Shown: piece after piece, positions 53,375-62,004 of the stretch
How positions within the stretch are numbered: position 1 is the first letter of the stretch
Layout: every line of letters begins with the position of its first letter
Assembly (NCBI GenBank): GCA_023421795.1
Contig: JAEZSO010000002.1
Coordinates: forward strand, 248,001-312,000
DNA length: 64,000 nucleotides
Direction: 5' to 3'
From: Cyanobacteria bacterium OH_PDB_230
GTDB lineage: Bacteria > Cyanobacteriota > Vampirovibrionia > Gastranaerophilales > Gastranaerophilaceae
The notes under the pieces: model-generated
Seen by the model: only the letters and a program-made list of their open reading frames with translations
Told to the model about the DNA's origin: nothing
The model's database searches: none
Program-made: the position numbers and the translations under genes

Positions 53375-53635
53375 TTAGTCTTTTGAATAACAGTCTTTAC
53401 AGTAAACTTCCTTACCCGCAATAGGTTTAAAAGGAACTTTAGTTGCGCATCCGCAGCGAGAACAAGTTACGTCATAAAGTTTTTTTCTGCTTGTTTTGCG
53501 GCGTTTTTTTCTACAATCCATGCAACGTTTTGGTTTGTTCACAAGCCCTTTTTCAGCAAAGAATTCTTGTTCGCCGACAGTGAAGGCAAATTCACAGCCG
53601 CAATCTTCGCAAATGAGCTTTTCTTCTTGGTACAT
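53375..53635 (-). CDS. Small double zinc-ribbon protein (CxxC-x17-CxxC type)
   Basis: The 86-residue protein carries two Cys4 zinc sites: C9, C12, C38, C41 and C58, C61, C79, C82. A highly basic stretch (KKRRKTSRKK, 43-52) between them suggests nucleic-acid binding. It resembles the short zf-trcl/CxxC_CXXC proteins found in several bacterial phyla, whose function is unknown. It is monocistronic. Confidence 0.88.
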   Translation of the reverse strand: MYQEEKLICEDCGCEFAFTVGEQEFFAEKGLVNKPKRCMDCRKKRRKTSRKKLYDVTCSRCGCATKVPFKPIAGKEVYCKDCYSKD

Positions 53636-53859
53636 TGTGGTCTTCTCCTTGGTTAATTAAACTTGTAAATTGTCTATTCATAGGACTTTTATTAATAGAA
53701 CAAATATTTACAAAAACATTTTAAATCCTAATCCAAAATTTAGCAATACTGGAGAATAATTTATAACAATTAAGTTAAAATTTATGTAAAAAATAGTCTA
53801 CCTATATAGTTGTATATTTCAACTTATAATTACTATAATAAGTTAATGTAGGAGTTCTT

Positions 53860-54276
53860 ATGGCTATTTTGACGGAAAAATTTATTATAAACACCAGAGG
53901 ATTTACTGATATTCTTGATATTACGCATAAGATACAGGATATAGTAAGCGTCGCAAATATAAAGGAGGCTAATGTATGTGTTTACGCGCAAGGCAGTACA
54001 CTTTCTTTGACAATGTTAGAATTTGAGCCGGGTCTTTTGAAGGATTTGCCTGATATTCTTGAAAAGATTGCTCCTGAAGGGAAAGACTATTTCCATAACA
54101 AGAGATGGAACGATGGTAACGGTTATGCCCATATTAGAGCTTCAATTATCGGCAATTCAGTTAATGTCCCTGTTGTTGACGGGCATTTGCTTTTAGGTAC
54201 CTGGCAACAGATCGTTCTTGTTGACTTTGATAACAGGCCAAGATCGCGAACAATTACGGTCCAGATTCTTTATTAA
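53860..54276 (+). CDS. YjbQ/UPF0047 family protein
   Basis: The 138-residue protein is the normal size for YjbQ. It has NVCVYAQGSTLSLTMLE, a histidine-containing HNKRWNDGNGYAHIRAS segment and PVVDGHLLLGTWQQIVLVDFDNRPR, the family's C-terminal signature. Family members have weak thiamine-phosphate synthase activity in some bacteria; the native role is unsettled. An AGGAG site lies 6 bases before the ATG. Confidence 0.93.
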   Translation: MAILTEKFIINTRGFTDILDITHKIQDIVSVANIKEANVCVYAQGSTLSLTMLEFEPGLLKDLPDILEKIAPEGKDYFHNKRWNDGNGYAHIRASIIGNSVNVPVVDGHLLLGTWQQIVLVDFDNRPRSRTITVQILY

Positions 54277-54380
54277 GATATGTAAAAAATATCTCTCTTT
54301 GTCCTAACCATGTAGCAATAACATGTCTTTTGGATGTTTAGATAAATTAGTAGCATAACTTTGTGTTCTATGAGGGAAAA

Positions 54381-55511
54381 ATGATTAAACCTACCGGGTC
54401 ATTAAATAACTACTCGCATATAAACTCTTTATCTTTTAAGCAGGAAGCTAATAAAGAAGATGAACGAGATAAAATATTGGCATATGAAAAAGAGAATTCT
54501 CCTCTTGCTACAAAGTTAAGAATTGGAGCTGATAAGTTCCAAAATGCTCTCACTGTTTATCCGGCAAAAGGCCTTTCCGGCAGCAGAAACGCGAATTTTT
54601 ATGAATTCCTGACAATGGGAATGGTACCATATGCTTTAGGCAGCTTAACTATGATGGCTGTTTTTAATGGTGCTTCAAAGTTCTTTACCCAAAACGCCAA
54701 ACAGCACGCAAATGTGTTTGGCCGCAAAATGGCTTTGGGTGTGCTTTTCTATGGTGCATTTAAAAACATTTCCAAGAGTCTCATAGAAGAGCCGATTAAA
54801 GCGAGATACGGAATAGATATGAATATGCCGTATAAAAAAGTTATACATGAATTGCCAGACTCCATTGATGACAAGGATTTGATAAGCCACGAATACCATA
54901 AGGTATTTGAAAGCGTTGACTTCCCTCGTTGGGATTTATTGTATGACGCTAAATATTTTGGCGACAAGAGAAATAGTTATTATGACTATGTTGCCAAGAA
55001 AATGGGAATGGGCGACAACGTAAAAGATTCTGATCAGATTGTTAAGCCAAAAATAAAAGAGATAGTAGTCAAAGGCAAAACATTTAGTACTCTATCTTCT
55101 TATCTTTGGGCCGCAGTAGGAGTGGGAATTGCTCTTCAAAAGCCTTGGGATTCAGTAGTTATGGGCGCTCCTATGAAACAGCTTAAACCAAAATTTTTAT
55201 CAGGTATATTGTCAAAGATACCTGGCCTTAATATAAAACAAGGTTATAAAAAAATACCAGAAGCGATTGGAAGAACTGTAAGCGGCTTTTTCTACGCATT
55301 CAGGGATAGCTTCAAAGATTTTTACAGAGGCGGTGCTACTTCAACTCCTAAAAAAATGACAGGAATTGCTTCTAAAGCATTATTGTTCAGCGCAATTGGC
55401 GCTACAGTTATAGGAAATATTGTTACTTTAATTGATTTCAAAAAGCATAAAGAAAACAAAGCAGCAGCTACATCTTTAATAGATGACGGCAAGTCAAAGG
55501 TGGTGTGTTAA
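54381..55511 (+). CDS. SFK-tagged membrane-associated protein, first gene of a four-gene operon
   Basis: From the ATG at 54381 (GAGGGAAAA upstream) the protein has 376 residues; the longer frame starts at a GTG without a site. LSFKQE is at 17-22. A hydrophobic segment (about 74-95) and further alanine/glycine-rich segments suggest membrane association. The middle (LIEEPIKARYGIDMNMPY, FPRWDLL, IVVKGKTFSTLSSYLWAAVG) is visibly related to the start of the next protein (IQAPLKARTGVDIHQKY, IPWDLV, IAVQGNTLWMLTAGFA), so the two are paralogues in tandem. The function is unknown. Confidence 0.75.
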   Translation: MIKPTGSLNNYSHINSLSFKQEANKEDERDKILAYEKENSPLATKLRIGADKFQNALTVYPAKGLSGSRNANFYEFLTMGMVPYALGSLTMMAVFNGASKFFTQNAKQHANVFGRKMALGVLFYGAFKNISKSLIEEPIKARYGIDMNMPYKKVIHELPDSIDDKDLISHEYHKVFESVDFPRWDLLYDAKYFGDKRNSYYDYVAKKMGMGDNVKDSDQIVKPKIKEIVVKGKTFSTLSSYLWAAVGVGIALQKPWDSVVMGAPMKQLKPKFLSGILSKIPGLNIKQGYKKIPEAIGRTVSGFFYAFRDSFKDFYRGGATSTPKKMTGIASKALLFSAIGATVIGNIVTLIDFKKHKENKAAATSLIDDGKSKVVC

Positions 55512-55512
55512 T

Positions 55513-58500
55513 ATGGCAGATTTGTTGAATAACATACTAAATCAAAAAACACAAACAACGCCAATGGCTCAGCCTTTGCCTGCTATTAGAATTGATTTGA
55601 ATTCTCAAAATAAAATTCAACCGCTGAATCCTAAAGGAAGACTTTTAAAAAGCCGTATTGTAGGTTCTCCTATTGAATATGTAAAAGACTTAAAAACGGA
55701 TGTTATAGGCATTTCTAAAGGTGTAAGAGGCAAAGCTAACGACCATGAACTTGGAAAAATGAACGATTTGGCAATGAAAGCCGGTTCATTAGGCTTGGCT
55801 GCTTATTTATTTGCCAAAAACCCGTTTAAATTAAAAAGAACAATGGAATTTGTCGGTTTCGGTACATTCTTTGCTTCTATGGCATTGTGGCCTAAGTTGG
55901 CTATACAAGCTCCTTTAAAAGCAAGAACAGGTGTTGACATTCATCAAAAATATGAAGACAGCTACGGCCGTAAAAAAATGTTCTTCCAGGATCCTCAATA
56001 TATCCCTTGGGATTTAGTGAGCAAAGAAGAGCTGAATAAAATGGGCGATAAACTTGGCGTTCCTAAAGACATAAAAAACAGAGACGAAGTTACTAAATTA
56101 CAAGCTCAAAAAATAGCTGTACAAGGTAATACATTATGGATGTTAACAGCAGGGTTTGCTGCTCCTATAATGAGCGCATTAAGCTGTAACCTAATCGAAA
56201 GAGGTTTATTGCCTCTTCAAGAAAAATCTGCGTTAAATAAAACACAATCTCAAATGGATGAGTTGAGCGAAGTGTTAAATAAACTGTTTAATAATTCTAA
56301 AGCTTATTTGATTAACGATCCTTCTATCGATAAAGAGAAGCTAAAAAACTTAAATGAGTTAATAAAAAAAGGTGAGATTTCAAAATCAGAAGAGTTACTT
56401 GAATATGTAAAAAATAATATTGGTGATAAATACTCTGACTTAAGTCAATTTGTTCAGCAAGAAAAAATTAAATTAGAAGCAACACTAGCTGAAGATCTTA
56501 AAAATATTTCATCTAAATTCAAAAACAAAGAAGCTGAAACTGCTTTAAAAAATTATTTAGAAAAAAATTCAAGCCAGCCATTAAATGTAACTACAAAAAA
56601 AGAAATTATTGAGTTGCTTTCAGCTCATAATGATATAGATATGTCAAAAGCCATAGAATCAGACCTATTTGACCGCATTAAAAATGTTGAAAGAGATATA
56701 GATGATTCTTTTGCTAAAAAATTATTTGATGCTAACGCAAAAATATTTGAGCCACTAAAGATAACTGTTGAAGATTTACAAAAAAGTATCAAAACAGTTC
56801 AAGGTGATGACGTTCTTAAAATAGGAGAAGATAATTTATCTTCATATTCTTTAAAGGTGTTTAAACAACTGGCGAATGATAAGGGCTTAAATCAACGTAA
56901 CGCTATGGCTTTATCAAAAGATTTTAAAGTCGCTTTTGAAAATGCTGTTAAAGAACACAATGTTCCTACAGTTGCGGATGCCGCTACAGAAGCTAAAAAC
57001 TTATTCAAGCTTTTTGATGATATGCTTGCTCAAAGAAAAATTGTTGATAAATATATGGATGCAAGAATCGGGGATAAGGCCGAAACTTTCATTGCAAATC
57101 AATGGGGAAGAACAAACAAAAAAATTCTTAAAGCTTTAGGCTTGAGTGATAAAGAGTTGGCTATTTTAAGGCTGAACGCTCAAGCAGGTAATACAAAGAA
57201 TAAAAACGTTTATAAAATTATAGAAGACAAACTTAATCAGTTAGCGAAAAATCCTGAAGAGTATGAAAAGGCGCTTAAAAATATAACTGCTGCCGTTGCT
57301 AAATATGATGAAGTGCTCTCTGATAGATTCAAAGCTACCGCAGCAGGTGCTGCTGAAAATATTGGCAACATACACGCGAAAAATTTTGCTACTAAAGGTT
57401 ATGAAAGCATTGCGCAATACCTTGTTGGAACAAATGTAGAAAAAGGTTTAACCACTGAGTATGCAGGTACTATGAAAAATGCCGTTAAACAAACTGTTGA
57501 AGACAGAGTTCTCGGTGCCAGAGCTTCATTCTACAGAATGATTCAGACAATGGATTTATTCAGACATCTTAATAATAATACTTTCAGTCAAAGTTTTACA
57601 GAACTAAGTAAAATGGATTTAAGCAATGTAACTATAAGAGAGTTAATAACTTTATTTAATGGAGGCGATGTAAAACTTGGTGACAGATATGAGTTGCTTC
57701 AAACACAATTAGAAAAACATTCTAAAATAAAGTGTACTTTTGGCGGACCATTGTATGAATATAATCAAGCAATAGATGCATTAGATTGCGATGGTAAGAA
57801 AAATTGGTTGAGAGACAGCGTTCAGGAATTTATTTCTGGTGTTATAGATAAAAACAAATTACAAGCCAGAATTAAAAAAGAAATGAACGATGAACAAGCC
57901 AAAGTCTTTGCTGCTAAGGTTGAACAATATGTCGAAAATTATCCTCAAATATCCAAATGGAAGTCAGTTTCAAATTTACTTGAAGTTCTTGCAGAGCCTT
58001 CAATGTTGGATGAAAATATAACTTCAGATGTAATTTCAAAGTTACAAAAGAACCTTGATCAAAAGAAGATTATTGATAAATGTAAAAAAACACTTTTAAG
58101 TTATACAATTACGGATCATACGGAAAAATTGAATGATGTTGGCCCTAAAGCCTATAGCGTCATCTTGGACATATTGTTCCGCGACAAGTTAGATGATAGC
58201 ACAGCTGAAGCTTTAAATAGCAAAAAAGGCAAAATAGCTAATATTACTGAAAATTTTGATAAGTACAGAAAAGAGTTTATAAGTAAAGTAGCAAACTGGG
58301 AATACTGGTATAAAAAATCTCATAGACTTGATGACAAAACAGGATCTTTTGATGGTATGAGACGTCATTTACTGGTTGGCTTATCTCCAGATGAGTTAAT
58401 CTCCAAAGCCGCTGACAGCGCGTATAATACTAACAAGTGGATGAAAATGTTTGGAACCGCAGGGGCTGTATTGCTTGGCGGAACATTGGCAGCAGGCTTG

Positions 58501-58551
58501 TTATTTGGTAAAATGAAAAAAGATGATGTTTATGCTGGAGGTAACAAGTAG
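55513..58551 (+). CDS. Large unknown protein, paralogous N-terminal membrane region plus long helical body
   Basis: From the ATG at 55513 the protein has 1012 residues and starts 1 bp after the previous stop. The N terminus reads MADLLNNILNQKTQTT. Residues about 70-245 resemble its upstream neighbour and contain two hydrophobic segments. From about 250 to 960 it is charged and helical with several coiled-coil-like stretches. A single C-terminal membrane helix (FGTAGAVLLGGTLAAGLLFG) ends it. The gene overlaps the next GTG start in TAGTG. It has the look of a large scaffold or tether, but this is a guess. Confidence 0.78.
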   Translation: MADLLNNILNQKTQTTPMAQPLPAIRIDLNSQNKIQPLNPKGRLLKSRIVGSPIEYVKDLKTDVIGISKGVRGKANDHELGKMNDLAMKAGSLGLAAYLFAKNPFKLKRTMEFVGFGTFFASMALWPKLAIQAPLKARTGVDIHQKYEDSYGRKKMFFQDPQYIPWDLVSKEELNKMGDKLGVPKDIKNRDEVTKLQAQKIAVQGNTLWMLTAGFAAPIMSALSCNLIERGLLPLQEKSALNKTQSQMDELSEVLNKLFNNSKAYLINDPSIDKEKLKNLNELIKKGEISKSEELLEYVKNNIGDKYSDLSQFVQQEKIKLEATLAEDLKNISSKFKNKEAETALKNYLEKNSSQPLNVTTKKEIIELLSAHNDIDMSKAIESDLFDRIKNVERDIDDSFAKKLFDANAKIFEPLKITVEDLQKSIKTVQGDDVLKIGEDNLSSYSLKVFKQLANDKGLNQRNAMALSKDFKVAFENAVKEHNVPTVADAATEAKNLFKLFDDMLAQRKIVDKYMDARIGDKAETFIANQWGRTNKKILKALGLSDKELAILRLNAQAGNTKNKNVYKIIEDKLNQLAKNPEEYEKALKNITAAVAKYDEVLSDRFKATAAGAAENIGNIHAKNFATKGYESIAQYLVGTNVEKGLTTEYAGTMKNAVKQTVEDRVLGARASFYRMIQTMDLFRHLNNNTFSQSFTELSKMDLSNVTIRELITLFNGGDVKLGDRYELLQTQLEKHSKIKCTFGGPLYEYNQAIDALDCDGKKNWLRDSVQEFISGVIDKNKLQARIKKEMNDEQAKVFAAKVEQYVENYPQISKWKSVSNLLEVLAEPSMLDENITSDVISKLQKNLDQKKIIDKCKKTLLSYTITDHTEKLNDVGPKAYSVILDILFRDKLDDSTAEALNSKKGKIANITENFDKYRKEFISKVANWEYWYKKSHRLDDKTGSFDGMRRHLLVGLSPDELISKAADSAYNTNKWMKMFGTAGAVLLGGTLAAGLLFGKMKKDDVYAGGNK

Positions 58552-60293
58552 TGACAAATATACTAAACAATTACTTGAATGTTAACAACTCTCTGGCCGC
58601 TAAACCTTTAGAAAGCCAGCCTAAAGATGGGATTCCTGCCAACACTCCAAGAGAGGTAGAGCCTAAAAACTCTAACATCTTAGAGAGATATTTGAACCAA
58701 TCAGGAATAAACGCAAGTGTAAAAGTTCAACCTGTAAGCGAAAGTAAAGCGGAAGAGGTTGTTTGGAAAAATAATTTAAGAACATTATTTAAAAACAACG
58801 AAGCTGTGATTATGGGTATTATCCCTAGAACCTTCAATGCAAAAGATATTGAAGGTAACCAGCTTATAAGAGGCAACGACATTGCGGGTAATTTTAACAA
58901 TGCAATCGAAAGATTAGATGAGTTGAAAAAACTTGGCATAAATACTCTTCACGTATTACCGATTCATCCTCCCGGAGTGACAAATGCGATGGGAACAGCG
59001 GGTTCCTTGTATTCTCCTGCTGATTTCTTGAAAATTGATCCTATGCTTGATGATAAAAAGGATCCAAAATCGGTTGAAGAAGAACTAAAAGGATTCATAA
59101 AAGAATGTCATAAACGTGATATTCACGTTATGTTAGATTTGCCGAGCTGTGCTTCATACGATATGTTCCAGCAAAGACCTGAACTTATGGCGTTTGAAAG
59201 AAACGGACTTCCAAAAACTCCACAAGGATGGAACGATATCAGAATGTTTAATCCTTGGAAAGATGAGTCTAAGAAGGAACTAAACCCTGACTTGGTCGAA
59301 ATGCATAAAAAATATGTAGATATGTGCGTAGATTTTGGTTTTGACGGCATCCGTTCAGACGTTGCAAGAACAAAACCTACTCAGTTCTGGGATATCATAA
59401 TCCCTTATTCTCGTGCTAAAGACCCTGATTTTGCTTGGCTTGCAGAAAGTTATACATATGAGGATGCATCTCCTCAATTAAATATGAACTATGACAGACC
59501 TGAAGATTGTTTGAGAGCAGGCTTTGACAGCTATTATGGACAATATCACATTTTCCATGAGTGGACAAAAGCAAGCGAATTAATAGATTACGTAAAAGAA
59601 AATTTAAAAATGTCTCAGGATCTCGATCCTGGTAAGTCATTAATCGGATCTTTTGGAACTCACGATGATATTTCTTTAATGTTCCATGGCGGTCCAAATT
59701 TCATAAACTTAGTTTCAGGGCTTCAAGCCACACTTCCTATGACAAATCCATACTTTATGGATGGTTATCAGTCAGGCGATGATTATTTATATGATTATGA
59801 AGGACAAACTGATACTCAAACGGTGACAGATTCTAACGAATGCGAAGTCCACAGAGGGCGTCCGGATATCTTTAATCTGTCAAGACCATTAATCGGCAAA
59901 CATCCTGAAATAGGCGACTTTATGGCAGATGCTTTCAAAATGAGAGGCGACTATAAAGATATAATAACTAAAGGCTCTTTTATTCCGTTGAAGGTTGATA
60001 ACAACCCAGGAGATCAAATTATTGCATTTGCAAGACATTACAACGGAAAAACAATTTTGGTTGTTGCAAACAGAAATATTGAAACCAGACAAAAAGGAAG
60101 TGTCAATATTCCAGGTTTAAGTGCAAGTCAAACCTTGAAAAATCTGCTTCCTACATACGGAGAAGAAAGTGTTCTTCAGGCGGAAGATGGTAAAGTTAAT
60201 GTTGATTTAGGTACTTCGAGAATCCATGTTTTTGAAATAAATACTCCAAACATTGAAAACTCAGGACTTGAAGTCTTAAAGCAGAAATTATAA
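58551..60293 (+). CDS. GH13 alpha-amylase-family protein with unusual N-terminal linker
   Basis: The 580-residue protein starts at GTG overlapping the previous stop (TAGTG). Two short motifs, NILNNYLNVN (3-12) and NILERYLNQS (42-51), open an 80-residue linker. The catalytic barrel has the GH13 nucleophile D270 in GIRSDVAR, acid/base E299 in LAESY and the third acid D372 in GTHDD. Region I reads DLPSCAS rather than the usual DxVxNH. A C-terminal beta domain follows. It has no signal peptide, so a role in intracellular glucan or glycoside metabolism, perhaps at a membrane, is likely. Confidence 0.82.
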   Translation: MTNILNNYLNVNNSLAAKPLESQPKDGIPANTPREVEPKNSNILERYLNQSGINASVKVQPVSESKAEEVVWKNNLRTLFKNNEAVIMGIIPRTFNAKDIEGNQLIRGNDIAGNFNNAIERLDELKKLGINTLHVLPIHPPGVTNAMGTAGSLYSPADFLKIDPMLDDKKDPKSVEEELKGFIKECHKRDIHVMLDLPSCASYDMFQQRPELMAFERNGLPKTPQGWNDIRMFNPWKDESKKELNPDLVEMHKKYVDMCVDFGFDGIRSDVARTKPTQFWDIIIPYSRAKDPDFAWLAESYTYEDASPQLNMNYDRPEDCLRAGFDSYYGQYHIFHEWTKASELIDYVKENLKMSQDLDPGKSLIGSFGTHDDISLMFHGGPNFINLVSGLQATLPMTNPYFMDGYQSGDDYLYDYEGQTDTQTVTDSNECEVHRGRPDIFNLSRPLIGKHPEIGDFMADAFKMRGDYKDIITKGSFIPLKVDNNPGDQIIAFARHYNGKTILVVANRNIETRQKGSVNIPGLSASQTLKNLLPTYGEESVLQAEDGKVNVDLGTSRIHVFEINTPNIENSGLEVLKQKL

Positions 60294-60304
60294 AGGCTGA
60301 TAAA

Positions 60305-60541
60305 ATGAGAGTTTCGGCAGTTAATAATTATAGATTACAAAAAACCAACTTTAAAGCGAATTCTGATACGATTGCTCCGGCGAAGCCTGATTCTTCTGCT
60401 GATTTTAACAATAAGAAAAAACAAATACTCCATATAGCCGCATCCGTTTTTGCTTTTGCGCTGACTTTTGGCTATTTTTATATATTTTGCCGTGAGCGCA
60501 TAGTCGAATCTTTCAAAAAAGCAATAGGCAAAGCAAACTAA
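60305..60541 (+). CDS. Small SFK-like tagged single-helix membrane protein
   Basis: The 78-residue protein starts 11 bp after the GH13 gene. TNFKANS (14-20) resembles the tag found on other proteins here. A proline-rich linker and one membrane helix (about 41-62, LHIAASVFAFALTFGYFYIF) lead to a short basic tail. It completes the four-gene operon. Start and spacing agree with co-transcription, though the ribosome site is only AAAGGCTGATAAA. Confidence 0.65.
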   Translation: MRVSAVNNYRLQKTNFKANSDTIAPAKPDSSADFNNKKKQILHIAASVFAFALTFGYFYIFCRERIVESFKKAIGKAN

Positions 60542-60573
60542 GAAGTTATATAAAATTTAAATTTGATTTATTT

Positions 60574-61221
60574 TTATGCGTTTATTTCTACGCCGGAACT
60601 TGTTCCCAACCTTGAAGCGCCTGCTTCTATTAGCATTAGTGCTTTTTCTTTGTCTTTTATGCCTCCGGATGCTTTTATTTGGACAGAAGTGGATTTTACA
60701 ACTTCATTCATTGTTCTGACGTCTTCCACTTTTGCTCCGACGCCTCCTTTTACAAATCCGGTTGAAGTTTTGACAAAATCAGCGCCTGCTTCTACCGCCA
60801 CTTCGCAAGATTTTATTATTTCTTCGTCTGTTAAAAGATCAGTTTCGATTATTACTTTCAGAATATGTGTGCCGCAAGCTTTTTTTACTTCTGCTATGTC
60901 TTTTTTCACATATTCCCACTCTTTATTTTTGACAGCTTGAATTGTTATAACCATATCTATTTCATCAGCGCCGTCTTCTATTGCTTTCTTTGCTTCAAAA
61001 GCTTTTACTTCAGGCAATGAAGCGCCTAGAGGAAACCCTACTACAGTAACTATTTTTACTCCTGTATTTTTCAAGAAATCTTTGGCCATTTTTACGTTTA
61101 TAGGATTAACGCAAATGCCTTTAAATTTGTGCTGTTTTGCTTCCGTGAAGAGTTTTTTTAGTTCTTCATTTGTTGCTTCAGGTTTTAAAAGTGTGTGTTC
61201 AATAAAATCAGCTAAATTCAT
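60574..61221 (-). CDS. deoC: Deoxyribose-phosphate aldolase
   Basis: From the ATG at 61221 (AAGGGA 7 bases upstream) the protein has 215 residues and starts MNLADFIEHTLLKPEAT, as in other DeoC proteins; an ATG at 61236 overlaps recO but lacks a site. The Schiff-base lysine is in DFVKTSTGF, and VIETDLLTDEEI and IKASGGIKD are present. It cleaves deoxyribose 5-phosphate to acetaldehyde and glyceraldehyde 3-phosphate. It follows recO in the pilT-recO-deoC unit. Confidence 0.96.
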   Translation of the reverse strand: MNLADFIEHTLLKPEATNEELKKLFTEAKQHKFKGICVNPINVKMAKDFLKNTGVKIVTVVGFPLGASLPEVKAFEAKKAIEDGADEIDMVITIQAVKNKEWEYVKKDIAEVKKACGTHILKVIIETDLLTDEEIIKSCEVAVEAGADFVKTSTGFVKGGVGAKVEDVRTMNEVVKSTSVQIKASGGIKDKEKALMLIEAGASRLGTSSGVEINA

Positions 61222-61232
61222 TTGTTGTCCCT

Positions 61233-61994
61233 TCATCTAACGGTTTCAAGCATTTCTGTGGTTTTGAACTTTTTCGGCGAATAAAATTCAATATATTTTT
61301 TCAGCAACTGAAAACAAAAATCGCAAATTCTTTCTGTTGCAAGTTCATCGTATCTTGTTTTTTCCGAAAATTCAGTTGTTTGCAGAATTTTTATAAAATC
61401 TTTTATTTTATGGTGCATTTTTTGTGCGCCTATTGAAGCGCTCTTGCAGTTTTTGCAGAGGATTCCTCCCTGTTCAAAGGAGAAATAGAGCTCTTCTTCG
61501 TTCATTTTACAATTGCATTTAACGCATTGATCGGTTTCCAGAGAATAACCTGAAACATTCATGACTTGAAGTTGAAACCTCAGTACGGCAAGCAAAGTTT
61601 CTTCTTTTGTCTTTGCGCTTGATATTGTTTGAAGAAACGAGTAGAAAAGATTAAAGATTTCTTCGCTGTTAGGATCGTTTTCAATTCCAAAGTTGTTTAT
61701 TATTTCGGCGCAGTACATTGAATAAAATAATTTATCCATATCTCTTCTAAGGTTCATAAAAGTATCAAGAGCTTCGGCCTGACAAATCGTATCCAGGTTT
61801 CTGCCTTTATGTAACATCAATTTGTTTGCAACAAGCATGTCCATCCTGCCTCCTAATTTGCTGGAGGTTTTTTTGCTGCCTTTGGCAACACCTTTAATGA
61901 GCCCTTTTTCTTTTGAATACATAACTATAATTTTATCGGACTCGCTTAGGTTGTATGATCTGATATTAATCGCATTGGTTGTAAAATTTTGCAT
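61233..61994 (-). CDS. recO: DNA repair protein RecO
   Basis: The 253-residue protein has the N-terminal OB-fold signature YNLSESDKIIVMYSKEKGLIKGVAKGSKK, a helical middle and a Cys4 zinc site (C..C in QCVKCNC and C..C in ILCKNC). RecO loads RecA with RecR in the RecFOR pathway. It lies between pilT (10-bp gap) and deoC, a common type of mixed housekeeping operon. Confidence 0.95.
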   Translation of the reverse strand: MQNFTTNAINIRSYNLSESDKIIVMYSKEKGLIKGVAKGSKKTSSKLGGRMDMLVANKLMLHKGRNLDTICQAEALDTFMNLRRDMDKLFYSMYCAEIINNFGIENDPNSEEIFNLFYSFLQTISSAKTKEETLLAVLRFQLQVMNVSGYSLETDQCVKCNCKMNEEELYFSFEQGGILCKNCKSASIGAQKMHHKIKDFIKILQTTEFSEKTRYDELATERICDFCFQLLKKYIEFYSPKKFKTTEMLETVR

Positions 61995-62004
61995 TTTGAT
62001 GGCT

